Assembly (NCBI GenBank): GCA_005408345.1
Contig: SEMN01001034.1
Span: 1-64,000 of the forward strand
Direction of reading: 5' to 3'
Source of the DNA: Macquaria australasica
Lineage: Eukaryota; Chordata; Actinopteri; Centrarchiformes; Percichthyidae
DNA length: 64,000 nucleotides
Below the pieces are notes generated by a model that had not been told where the DNA came from, did not search any database, and saw nothing but the letters and a program-made list of their open reading frames with translations. Within the stretch, counting starts at the first letter, position 1. Every line of letters begins with the position of its first letter. This document shows, piece after piece, positions 43,001-52,560 of the stretch. The position numbers and the translations under genes were made by a program.

Positions 43001-44006
43001 TGTGACGAGCCCTCACACTCTGCCTGCCTGTTTGCCTTGCTCTGCTGCTTGTTTTGCAGATACTGGGAGTTGGCTGCTAGGTGGAGTTGGGAGGGTCGTC
43101 TGTTCGTACCTGCCCTGGACTGGGCTTCCAGAAGGGAAAGGACGGCGCTTCTAGGAGTCTCACTCTCTCTCAGCTGGGCCTACTGCATTCACCTAAACCT
43201 TTTTCCTTTGGTTTGCTCCACTAGACAACACGCACTACACCATATTTTCACCCATCCACACACTTCCAACATGACTGATGCTTCTCCTACCTACACACCC
43301 CACAGTTGTGTTGTGTTACCATTATCTTACTTTATTAACATAAGGTAACATAAGGTTTTGTTCAGAAAGACTGCTGTAAGATGTACAAGCCACCAGATGT
43401 CACTGTATTTGCTGAGTTTCAAGTCCCGAAGCTTCAAATCTTTTTCGGCACAAATAGAAAGAAAACCCCAAAGCTTTATAAGGCTTCATCTGCCCATAAC
43501 TAGGTGTCACTGCCATTGTTCCGTCGACTGTGTCTTCAGCTCCAAACCTGTTGTCAGGACTCGCTTGTTTGAAATATCAAGCTTCTGGTCAAACTGTCTG
43601 CCTGTTGTTCAGTACAGAACAGAAGCTGTCGCATGTGTGATTGCGTTGAAAGTGACCAATCTGCCTCCCTTCATTTCAGGTCGATTTGCGCGAGCAGAAT
43701 TCAACTTCGGGAGCAGAGTTAACCTGCGAGAGCATGCATGCCCTCCAGGGCTCACCAACATACCTGCAAACTAGTTGCTTTTTGGCGAAATTTGCCGTTT
43801 TGAATCAAAATGTCATTCACGTGAATCGTGTAGATCCGAAGAGTTCCGAAGTGGCCAGGGCAATTTCCCAGAAAGCTGTTGTCACGTTGCGATCTTCTTC
43901 TCATTTATATTACATATGTGGTGTTCAGGTCCACTGGAAAAGAGTGGAAATTGTAGGTGCTGTGTACTTTCACTCTGTCCTCCTCCTTCCTGGGCCTGCT
44001 GTTAGA
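43001..44006. other. no gene recognised; possible interior of a piggyBac-like remnant
   Basis: Two moderate plus-strand frames (43,358-43,774 and 43,686-44,102) have no domain resemblance that I can name. Their C-termini run into a microsatellite. The piggyBac C-terminus lies just downstream, so some of this may be element interior. Confidence 0.3.
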
Positions 44007-44100
44007 GTGTGTGTTTGTTTGTTTGTTTGTTTGTTTGTATGTATGTATGTATGTATGTATGTATGTATGTGTGTGTGTGTGTGCGTGCGCGTGCATATGT
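44007..44100. repeat. compound microsatellite (GTTT)n(GTAT)n(GT)n
   Basis: Runs of GTTT, GTAT and GT are contiguous. They produce the Val/Cys/Met-rich or Thr/His-rich artificial frames on both strands. Confidence 0.97.
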
Positions 44101-44239
44101 GAGTTTTGTCTTTCTGCTCCTGCTATTCCCGCACAAGGTTGCAACATTGTTATATTTCAAGCATCGACACCTGTCTGCTCCGCGATTTCCCGCACATTTT
44201 AACTTCTGTCTTGCGGGAACCTTTGTATATTTTCTCACA

Positions 44240-44452
44240 CTCTATCCAAGCTGCAAATTGGGGGTGGGACACAACAAATACATAGCTTTGCCTATGTGGC
44301 TCTTTATCACAATCGATCAAGATGGCAAAAAGAAGCACTGCGATCTGTGTGGACCCAAGATGGACAGGAAGACACAGTATACATGCATCAAGTGCAAGAA
44401 ATACATATGCAGCACACACACAGTAAAGCTCTGCCCCTTGTGTGTTGTGTAG
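44240..44452 (+). pseudogene. piggyBac transposase C-terminal cysteine-rich domain
   Basis: The frame reads DGKKKHCDLCGPKMDRK and then TQYTCIKCKKYICSTHTVKL, ending CPLC near a stop at 44,452. The pattern C-x2-C, C-x2-C-x4-C-x2-H and C-x2-C is the RING-like cysteine-rich tail of piggyBac/PGBD4-type transposases. The catalytic core was not found upstream. The 3' terminus of such an element lies 400 bp downstream at 44,842-44,864. Confidence 0.7.
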
Positions 44453-44841
44453 ACTGGCATGGATACTGTATCTGTTCAATGGGGCTTGTGCTGTGTAGAC
44501 ATGTGTGTGTTCAATTTCTAATTAGGTTTGAAGAAATAAACATCAATAGCGATGAAAAACCTTGTTTCATTTATATTTGTTCAAATTAAACATGTTTTCT
44601 TCCATCCATATCTTAATTATAATTGATTTTTCTCTTTTATTACACTTTATCATATGAAACGAATGGCATCTTTATTCATAAATGTGATCTGAGGTAAATG
44701 GCAAATATTTATAATATATGCTGTCTATATTGCTTGTAATTGGGATAAAGTAAACATCTGTTAAGCATTTGTACATAAATTGTTATGGCTTTATTTATTT
44801 AAAAACCCAATAATACAGGAACATTGGCTGAGTAACAAAAA

Positions 44842-44864
44842 CATGAACACCACACAAGGGTTAA
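44842..44864 (+). mobile_element. piggyBac-like right terminus at TTAA
   Basis: CATGAACACCACACAAGGG then TTAA (44,861-44,864). Its complement, TTAACCCTTGTGTGGTGTTC, is the usual terminus of fish piggyBac-like elements, with TTAA as target site. The matching left terminus was not found in the preceding 2 kb. Confidence 0.7.
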
Positions 44865-45952
44865 ACTTTTATGATAATGAAAAAGGAGGCCATGAAGCCA
44901 GCTGATATCAGAATGAGAGCGTTTAAAGAGGAAGACGCTATTTATGTAGTGTAGCTTGACTCAGGGCTGAGGTGCAGATGGAGCTGGGCCTGGCTAAGCC
45001 TGGTTGAGGCGAAAACGGAGGTGAAGGAAGTCCATCACAGCTTCCTGCTGTCACAGTATTTTAAAAACAAATTGATAAAGCAGGGTTTGCAAAATGCAGC
45101 CTCTGCACAAAAGAAATCAATTACAGCAACAATGGCTCTCATGCCCTCTTGGCAAATGTTGTCTTTTCCCTTTATTTTCTTCTCAGAGTGCACCAGAATG
45201 CTTTGTTTACATGTTAAAATCACAAAAAATTTATTCTGGTTGAGGATGCCCCCAGACCCCCCTACAGGGGTTGAGTTTACAAACATGTCACCTTTTTCAC
45301 CTCTTGTGAGTTTGCAGGTCTGCACCAAGCAGAAACTCTCTTGCGCATGGTGGCTTCTTTGTGCGCATGCTGCTTAGTTCTATACATGCAGGTGCCATTC
45401 TTTGCCTCTCCCTATGTTTAGTTTCTCACTCGCAGCTGCCTGTACAACTCTCAGCTGTTGAATGTTTGTGCGAGGAGTTATATTGTGTTATTAATGTCCA
45501 CGTGTGAATTAATATGATTTGCTTTTGAGCATTTTTTAAATCGCGCTTGTGACATATGACATAAATCTGCCATAGGTAAGGGCTGGTAAGTCATTTGGAA
45601 CCCTTATTCCTGATGGGCATAGGCAATGAGGGGCACTAGCTGTCCCCACTGACCCTTTTTGTTTTAGTTTGTTTTTGTGCAGTAAGTGGTTAGAGCAGTT
45701 GCTCGGGGGCATTGAACATAATGAGCCTGAAGCTCCGTGTGGAGCCGGGACGTGTTGTTTTGTACTATACGCCGCTGTAGACAAAGGAGGTATTGGAAAT
45801 TTATCACAAGTTGCAGGATTTTCGGCAGGATTTTCCGCCATTGAATCAGGCTTTCACCGTCTGAAGGGACATGTACGTGCTTCTGCTCTTGTTGCTTAGC
45901 CAATACAAACACACAATCTCTCTGAAATAACTTGTGATAGGCTAAAGTCTCC
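44865..45952. other. no gene recognised
   Basis: Frames at 45,021-45,377 and 45,664-46,074 are open but have overlapping rivals on the other strand and no domain. No element termini seen. Confidence 0.35.
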
Positions 45953-46352
45953 TGTAACGGGCTACATTTTCTGAAGCCTGAAAACAGAGCCAAGAGGAGG
46001 AGCTGAAGTAGAGGTTTGCTCTCAGGTGAAGGTTTATTTACAGTGCTCTCCACAATACAAGAAAAATAACTCACAAACTAACTCATAACAAATCCTCACC
46101 TCACCTCACCTCACCTCACCTCACCTCACCTCACCTCACCTCACCTCACCTCACCTCACCTCACCTCACCTCACCTCACCTCACCTCACCTGGAACAGCA
46201 ACACAACTGAATATATATAGGGTTTTCAATTAGCACCTAGAGTGCTGCAGCCAGTACCACAACCCCAAAGGTTGACCTCCCCAGTAACCTTAATACAATA
46301 CAATCCCCTACCTTCTTGGACTCCTTTTATACGCTCAGTTACATTTCTAACA
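45953..46352 (-). repeat. possible solo LTR carrying (TCACC)19
   Basis: The plus-strand ends are TGTAACGGGC and TTTCTAACA (TG...CA). On the minus strand it has a TATATATA stretch and an AATAAA signal (complement of TTTATT at 46,028). No target duplication is seen (TCTCC versus GGCGT), nor an adjacent polypurine tract or primer site, so the call is tentative. Confidence 0.4.
46096..46190. repeat. (TCACC)19 pentanucleotide array
   Basis: Nineteen perfect TCACC units in 95 bp. The uniformity suggests recent expansion. Confidence 0.98.
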
Positions 46353-46765
46353 GGCGTTATATAAGGTCAGTAGGCCTACACACTACTTCAGCATATATCA
46401 AACACAAATGAAATATTCCTTTCACAAAAGAAAACCCCTCCATTTGATTTGGCCCCGTGATGTCAGCTATGACATCACCAACACCATAAAAATCCGGAAC
46501 TGCTGGGCAGCCCCCTCCCAAACAATAGACCTGCATGGTGAGTCTGTACAAAGGAACAAACAATGGTGAGTGTGAACAAAGAAACAAACAATTAAACAAT
46601 GTTCAAACCTGCCACATAATAAAGATAACTGAAACTAACCTGTGGCTGTGTTTGAAACAATAGCAATGGTAAATTATAGCAAAATGAACACCTGTAGAAA
46701 CTAATATGTTTAAAATGAACATGGACGGGACAAGTGGTGAGTAAAGGAGTTCTCACCCACTTTGC
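46353..46765. other. no gene recognised
   Basis: It contains a palindromic GATGTCAGCTATGACATC (46,459-46,476) and a loose direct repeat of ATGGTGAGT...ACAAACAA. It may belong to an LTR element, but nothing decisive is visible. Confidence 0.35.
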
Positions 46766-47422
46766 CACATTGAAGCATATCGTCAGCAGTTCAGATCACT
46801 CAGAAAAGAGAAGCAGTCTCGCGCTGAATTTGTTTGCGATTTAGCCACTTATTTTAACCGCTGGTGTGCTGTGTCTCAGGTAAAAACCTTAGAGGATCTG
46901 CAGGAACTAATCTTGCTTGAATAGTTTAAAAAAATACTCCTGACTGTGTTGTTACCTACATAAATGAACAGAATGTAAGCAAGGTTTTAGATGCTGCTAA
47001 ATTGGCAGATGAATTTGTCCTGACCCATAAAGTTTTTTTTGGTGAGAACCGTGGTCGTGGAGATGCTGGCTGCAGAGAGTTTTGTGGGGGCTCACTCCAG
47101 TAAGTGTTTGTCAGAAGGGACAGAGAAGATTTCAGTTAAAGCGGACCATGGCTTACAGGGAAAGCTGGACCCCAATTGTGTCTGTAACTACTGTTTTGGT
47201 AAGGGTCACTGGAGAAATGGAAAATTAAAGCCTAGTTATTTACCAGCAAAATCATCAGGGGCTGCTGCATCTTTGCGTGCAGAAGAAAGAGGTCGTGTCA
47301 TTGCTCAGTCCCCCAAAACCCTTTCTGTGGTACTTTCCAGTGGTGATTTCTGTTTTGACAATCCAGATAAGAAAAGAGAATCTGTATTTTTCCCTAGCCT
47401 GTGTCTTGCAGTAACCTTGTGA
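46766..47422 (+). pseudogene. Gmr1-like Gag remnant (SCAN-like region, zinc knuckle)
   Basis: The plus-strand frames read QQFRSLRKEKQSRAEFVCDL, TLEDLQELILLE then stop, and AAKLADEFVLTHK. These are the same SCAN-like stretch as in the other copy, in the same order. From 47,039 a new frame runs to CVCNYCFGKGHWRN, the zinc knuckle, with the last Cys lost by a frame change. The N-terminal third of Gag is missing. Confidence 0.75.
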
Positions 47423-47429
47423 AAGAGCA

Positions 47430-48330
47430 AAAAGATGACACCACACTTCAGGTTCTCAGGTTCTCCCAGATGATGAGGGGGAGAGTGCAGCCCATGGTTA
47501 TTTTCTCCAAGATGGCCTTTTGGTGAGAAAATGGATTCCCCAGGGTGACTGTTTTGTAGGGGGAAGAAATTGTGCAAATTGTTCTGCCCTCGACATTAAG
47601 ACTCACTGTCGAGTTATGCAACATTTTTACTGGTCTCGCTTGAAAAGGGACATTTCTGCCTTTATTAAAACTTGCCACACGTCAGTTGACTGGGAAACTA
47701 AACCAGGTAATTAAGCCTGCTCCTCTGTATCCCATTCCAGTTGCTAAACACCCATTTGAGCATCTGATTGTTGACTGTCAGTCCCTTGCCATGCTCCAAA
47801 GTTGGTAGTACATTTTTGCTTACAGTGATGTGTCAGACTACACGCTATCCTGCTGCCTATTCCCTCAGAAACATCACCACCAAGTCAGTTGTGAAAGCTC
47901 TGACACAGTTCATGTCTATTTCTTGTTCAAAACTGTTTGCAGAAGTGTTAAAAGGTTATATCAAATCTTGAAGTCTCCTTGAAGTTGGACCGTGACTGGG
48001 AGGAGGGGTTACCATGGCTGATGTTGGCTGCCAGGGAGGTGTCCCAAGAGAGTTTGGGCTTTAGTCCTAATGTCCTGCTCTTTGGTCACACAATTCAAGG
48101 CCCTTTAGCCTCCCAACACACTGACTGGCAGGCCGAGGAGGCCCCAAAAAAAACTTGGATGTAAATGGTTTCAGACAGCAGCTGTACTGGCCAAATAAAA
48201 TGGTGAGAGAAAATCTGCTGGCAGCTCAGAATAAAATGCAAAGTCTCCATTATTGGCATGGAGAACTTTTTAGTTGAATTTAGTTGATCAAGTTCTGGCA
48301 CCTTTAGTTGGCTCTCCTTTCCAGGCCAAG
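47430..48330 (+). pseudogene. Gmr1-like integrase remnant
   Basis: Pieces of the zinc module (THCRVMQHFYWSRLKRDISA, FIKTCHT) are followed by PAPLYPIPVA, FEHLIVDC (first catalytic Asp) and, in a new frame, KVGSTFLLTVMCQTTRYPAA and SVVKALTQFM. The segment holding the second catalytic Asp is deleted. The C-terminal part continues DRDWEEGLPWLMLAAREVSQ, NVLLFGHTIQGPL and DQVLAPLVGSPFQAK. The solo LTR interrupts it exactly there. The continuation is FGPYTVARKVSDLNYLILTP at 48,648. Confidence 0.85.
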
Positions 48331-48641
48331 CATTAGGGTGCATGGTGCACAGCAGGAAAAAAGGACCCAAACACAGGCAGACAGGAGTAGTCCAAGGATT
48401 TATTAAACACAAACAAAATAAACTTATAGCTGATACTGGCAGGCAGACAGGCTACAGGTAACCAGAATGAGCCGACAGAGAACCAAGGAAGGGGGCCAGT
48501 ATATATGGAGAAGTGGCTGATGACTGAATCAGGGGCAGGTGTGGATAATCAATGACACATGAGGGCAGGAACTAAAGAGACAAGACAAGTTGACTTTCAA
48601 AATAAAACAGGAAACGGAACCAAAACCAACGGGATGTAACA
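48331..48641 (-). repeat. 311-bp solo LTR inside the Gmr1-like copy
   Basis: CCAAG occurs at 48,326-48,330 and again at 48,642-48,646, a 5-bp target duplication. On the minus strand the insert begins TGTTACATCCCGTTGG, has an ATATATAC stretch and AATAAATCC, and ends near CACCCTAATG, where TG...CA would be expected (two changes). Removing it rejoins the integrase codons FQAK and FGPYTV. Confidence 0.8.
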
Positions 48642-48647
48642 CCAAGT

Positions 48648-49201
48648 TCTTTGGCCCTTATACAGTAGCCCGAAAAGTGTCAGACCTGAACTATTTAATC
48701 TTGACCCCTGAAGAAGTCTGTGCAGTCACAATAATTTGTTAAAACCCTGTTTTGCTCTCTTTCCTGTGCCAAGTCCTGGGTCATTGGTTTCCTCTGTTGC
48801 TACAGCTGTTCCTACATTACATTCAGATTGGCTGGAACCAGATTTACCTGAACTGAAAGCGAAAGTTCCACCTTGAACACATCTTATTGAGCACGATATT
48901 AATGTGGGAGATGCCCAGACTCTTTTATCGCATGTCTCCGGACAAGTGTGAGCATTCAGAAGCAGATGTCGGATATATGCTGGAAAATAACATTGCAGAG
49001 CTGTGTGGGTCTAGTTGGTCTTCCCCATGCTTCGATGGTACATTCAGACCATGTACTGATCTCCGAAAAGTGAACCAAGTAACAAAGCCTGACTCTTTTC
49101 CACTCCCGTGTATGGAGGATTGTGTGGACCAGGTCGACTCTGCTATGTTTGTCAGTAAGTTTGACCTACTTAAAGGCTACTGGCAGGTTCCTTTTAACTA
49201 A
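48648..49201 (+). pseudogene. Gmr1-like integrase tail and RT N-terminus
   Basis: Integrase ends with FGPYTVARKVSDLNYLILTP. An acidic linker (DWLEPDLPELKAKV) leads to RT: IEHDINVGDAQTLLSHVSG, then EADVGYMLENNIAELC, DGTFRPCTDLRKVNQVTKPD, SFPLPCMEDCVDQV and FVSKFDLLKGYWQVPF, the block with the first catalytic Asp. It then stops. The YLDD half of RT and most of RNase H are deleted. This copy holds precisely the RT half that the other copy has lost. Confidence 0.88.
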
Positions 49202-49259
49202 TGAAGACGGCTAGGGAGATCGCCGCCATTCACCAGCGGGTAAACTCCTACAATGTCAT

Positions 49260-49402
49260 AATCCTCTAACATTTCTCCACTCATTCCAAAACCTAAATCA
49301 ACGGCTTATGCGTTGGTGTCTTTTTCTCCAGCCATTTTATTTAGACATACAACATGTAAAGGGAGCTGAAAATACGGTGGCTGATGCCCTGTCCCGAGCT
49401 AT
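49260..49402 (+). pseudogene. Gmr1-like RNase H C-terminus
   Basis: NQRLMRWCLFLQPFYLDIQ, then HVKGAENTVADALSRA, which ends with the last RNase H Asp. The same stretch closes pol in the other copy (NLVADALSRAGC). It directly precedes the hairpin at 49,484. Confidence 0.88.
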
Positions 49403-49483
49403 GACTGTTAACTTGTGTTTTTCCTCCCTGCAGTGTCTCTTTCTGTCAGTTATGGCTTTCTTATATCTTAAAATGCTTCTTAG

Positions 49484-49564
49484 GCAGGCAGTCTCATATC
49501 TTGAGACTGCCTGCCCCCTAAGGTTGCCAGGGGGCAGGCAGTCTCAAGATATGAGACTGCCTGC
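49484..49564. repeat. 35-bp perfect inverted repeat with nested palindromes
   Basis: Arms 49,484-49,518 and 49,530-49,564 are exact reverse complements around an 11-bp loop. Each arm is itself near-palindromic (GCAGGCAGTCTC, ATATCTT, GAGACTGCCTGC). It lies where the polypurine tract or 3' LTR of the Gmr1-like element would be expected. Confidence 0.95.
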
Positions 49565-50780
49565 AGGTTGTTCATTGTTGTAATGCTTTTATATATACTT
49601 TTTATATATGTTTATCTTTTTTCACCTACTTGTATAAAATTTGTACATAATAGCTAAATGTTTGTTTAACTTTGTTCAGCATTATTAGCCTTGCTTATAG
49701 CTGTCTTTTTATTTCTCTGTAAGTACATTGCGAGCAACAAAAAAGTACAAACTCCTAATTCTAATTTGTGCGCACAAGCTATTAATTCAAGGGCAATGAC
49801 TAATTAGTCAATATGAGTTATTATTTCATGGGCACAAATTATTATTTCAAAGGAAGGAATTATTTGGAGAGCATGAATTACTAATATGTGCACACAAGTT
49901 ATTAACTCTTGTGAACAAATCACAATTCAAAATTCTTCCACTGATACCTGCTGGACTGTAGAGACTGTTCTGTTTCACTCCTGCGGGACATTTCTCTTCT
50001 TCTCTTAACCGACAAGAGCCTCACTTAAGGCCATCAATGAGGACACTACCCCAAAACCCCCTAAATTTCCAGGATATTTGGGGGTCTTAATGACCCTGGT
50101 GGGGTTTACATTGATTTTACAATTACTACTAGCTGGATATTCTATAGGTTGTTTAAGACTCATATTATAGACTTCTATTTACATTTAGACAAAACCAGTC
50201 ATTCACACATGTGATATAAAGAGCAGGGCCCATCTTCAAGGTCCTTCTAATCTCAACTACTGGGTAACCCACATCTCCCACACAAAGTTGGCCAAGTGTG
50301 AAGGTCTTTGAGGTGCCTCATTCATAGCTTCATACATAATATGCATTGCCTCATATCCAATCAATTTCTCTAGTTCAGTCCACAGGTGTCTTGTTCAAAC
50401 CTCCTGGGGAGGAAGTGGGGGATTCATGACATTATTTTTAAAACCTATGGCTATGGCCTAGGGGTTTCACAGAATTGTTGACTATCAAAACCACTAGTCG
50501 ACACTGTGCATCATTCATCGTTCATCTGTGGTTTTAGCACGGTGCAGTAATAAAGGAGTGGCTATGTATCCACAGCAGAGGCAGCTGGGGGAGCTGGTGG
50601 GTAGTTAAGTCATAGTTGTCATGGGTGACTTTAACATTGTGCAGTGTGGGGCACTAAAGCAGCAGACATGCAGCAAGAGCAAAAGGCAGAAAGAAACATG
50701 GCTGTACGTCCCAATGCTCGACTACAATCAATATGGAAATACTTGCCAGAGCAGATAAAACCGTCAGCTGCAATATATGT
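49565..50780. other. no gene; degenerate ~20-bp array at 49,760-49,930
   Basis: The segment 49,760-49,930 has repeated variants of GGGCACAAATTATTATTTCA, including TTTGTGCGCACAAG and ATGTGCACACAAG. The rest of the interval shows no domain or terminus. Confidence 0.45.
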
Positions 50781-51187
50781 GTAACGGAGTAGAATATACT
50801 TGGTTAAATTATGGCAAAAGTAGTGCAAGAGCACCATCTACTGGCACAGCGGTAGTGTATGACATTGTGGGATGGCATTGGAATTACACAGAACGATAAG
50901 GAATCCACTGTGGTAGGTAGTATTCTCTCGTATGGTCTGGGATATTTTTATAATTTTGTGAGATTCCAAATGTTCATACTTTGTGTTTTACCATGCAATG
51001 TACTTATACTGACTTAAGCGAACTGTCTTGAGCCCAGCTTATGATGTCTCTAGTCCTTAAAATGATATTTTACAGACTTGCTAAAATGTACATTGTTATT
51101 TGCACCTGTTCCATGTATTATTCAGACTGTTATCCTGAGACCAATGCTGATTGCTCCTCGTCATTCCACTGTCATACTGTGTTGCAG
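50781..51187 (+). other. repeat copy A: two exon-like blocks with a 213-bp GT-AG insert
   Basis: Block 1 (50,781-50,912) ends CACTGTG. The insert 50,913-51,125 begins GTAGGTAG and ends TATTATTCAG. Block 2 (51,126-51,187, 62 bp) ends TGTTGCAG and is followed by GTAATA. Copy B (52,356-52,517) has both blocks joined without the insert. The reading frame is not open, so this would be non-coding RNA or UTR. Confidence 0.6.
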
Positions 51188-51297
51188 GTAATATTTTATG
51201 CATTTCTTTGTGTTAGTTTACATGATGTTTTATTGCATAATATCATCTGCATGAGCTGCCTTTTTAGCTCGCGCTAGTTTGGCTAGCTCGTAGACCA

Positions 51298-51560
51298 GGG
51301 GTTCCCAAACTTTTTCAGCCTGAGACCGAAAAAAGAAATGTGGTTTCTCCCCAGGACCCAAACTTACAAAAAAACATCATAAATTGCCGTAACATCTACA
51401 TTTATAAACTACTAATAAAGAACACAACGAACCCCGAATGCCTGAATGAGACAGAGAGGTAGATGACAGAGAGGATATTATCATTAATATCATCACCACT
51501 CTCACTTGTCACTACCAGCATGGAAACTAACACACATAGCCTACACACTTACAAGGTTAA
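51298..51560 (+). mobile_element. left end of a hAT-like element
   Basis: CAGGGGTTCCCAAACTTTTT, followed by CAGCCTGAGACC, is a common fish hAT terminus. No matching right terminus (AAAGTTTGGGAACCCCTG) is found nearby, so the right end is lost or out of reach. No transposase. Confidence 0.6.
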
Positions 51561-52355
51561 TACAAACGTAACACACACATTACTGACTCTTCCACCGTCA
51601 AAACAATGTTGAATAAATGCACTTTGCTGCCTAAGGCGGAATTCACATAGAATCGGGTGCTGCGACGAAAATGCATTTTCCCATTCATTTGAACCGGGGT
51701 ACTGCGTAAAAAACACAGCGGCCTGCGGCGAAAAAGTTGAAACGGAGTCAACTTTTGGTGAAACACAAACAGATGTCACGCTGTGGCAGCCAATCACACC
51801 AGCAATCAGACCTGCAGAAGCACAGGTGAAGAAGAACTTTGTTTACCTGTAGCACGGTAGCATTAGCTGTTTACCTTAATATTCCGCTGTTTACCAAGCA
51901 ACTGGGAAGATGGAAGAGAGACTGATTGGTCGGCTCCGTGATTAGGCTACTGTACATCAGCTCTTCAACCCTGCCACAGCCCCGCACACAGCATCTCAGC
52001 TGAACAGACCAGCGTAACAAAAAAAGCAGTTACTGGATGTAACTCCAGTTCTATGAGTACGTGTGTAGCACACAGCATTTGAGCTGAACAGACCAGCGAA
52101 TACATTCTCATATCATAGCATTGTTATGCATTTTTACTCTGCCAATTGGCGACCGAATAAAAATGGGTTTGGGAAAGACTGTCCTAGACTACTGTAGCAG
52201 CCTATTGATTGGCCACATGGTGTGTATGTGCACTGTGTGTATGCTCAACTTTCTTCTTATATTACAAATCAGATTACTGGGGGTTTTCACAAGTGTAATG
52301 TTAATGCATATGGAGATGACAGTGCAAATGTGGATATAATGTAGCCTAAGGTATT
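51561..52355. other. no gene recognised; MITE-like stretch
   Basis: 51,625-51,800 has CpG-rich sequence with GCGGAATTCACA and TTTGAACCGGGG boxes resembling fish MITEs. Two similar CAGCATCTCAGCTGAACAGA / CAGCATTTGAGCTGAACAGA segments sit about 90 bp apart (51,989 and 52,074). Confidence 0.4.
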
Positions 52356-52560
52356 GTAATGTAATAGAATATACTAGGTAATAAGTTATTTTGTAGCACT
52401 AGATTCAAGCATTTGTATTTTTGGAATTACTCAGAGCGATAAGGAATATACTGTGACTGTTATGCCGAGACCAATTCTGAGTTCTCCTCGTCATTCCACT
52501 GTCATACTGTGTTGCAGGAATGCATTGTGCAATAAAGAAAACTGTAATCCACCTGGTTGT
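52356..52560 (+). other. repeat copy B: spliced-like copy of copy A
   Basis: Block 1 (to 52,455, ending ATACTGTG) is followed immediately by block 2 (52,456-52,517), which differs from copy A's block 2 at about 5 of 62 positions. It continues as GAATGCATTGTGCAATAAAG, a polyadenylation-signal-bearing sequence. That sequence does not follow copy A, which has GTAATATT instead. Confidence 0.6.

Larger units (their letters stand above)
46766..49402 (+). mobile_element. second Gmr1-type Ty3/Gypsy element, heavily eroded
   Basis: Plus strand, in order: gag SCAN-like region, zinc knuckle, integrase zinc module and core, integrase C-terminus, RT N-terminus, RNase H end. The integrase again precedes RT, matching the copy at 29.1-33.5 kb. 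Many stops and frame breaks and three deletions are seen. No LTR of its own was recognised. A 311-bp solo LTR has inserted at 48,331. Confidence 0.85.

Noticed and set aside
43686..44452. Several overlapping frames with Val/Cys/Met or Thr/His runs on both strands
   Set aside because: The runs come from the GTTT/GTAT/GT microsatellite. Only the C-terminal cysteine-rich part (44,240-44,452) is retained as a piggyBac remnant.
46096..46190. CRISPR-like regular repeat
   Set aside because: It is a contiguous pentanucleotide array without spacers, in a vertebrate-like genome.
45953..46352. A confirmed solo LTR or an LTR of the Gmr1-like copy 2
   Set aside because: Flanks TCTCC and GGCGT do not match, and no primer site or polypurine tract adjoins it. 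Its orientation (minus) is opposite to copy 2, so it is kept only as a tentative call.
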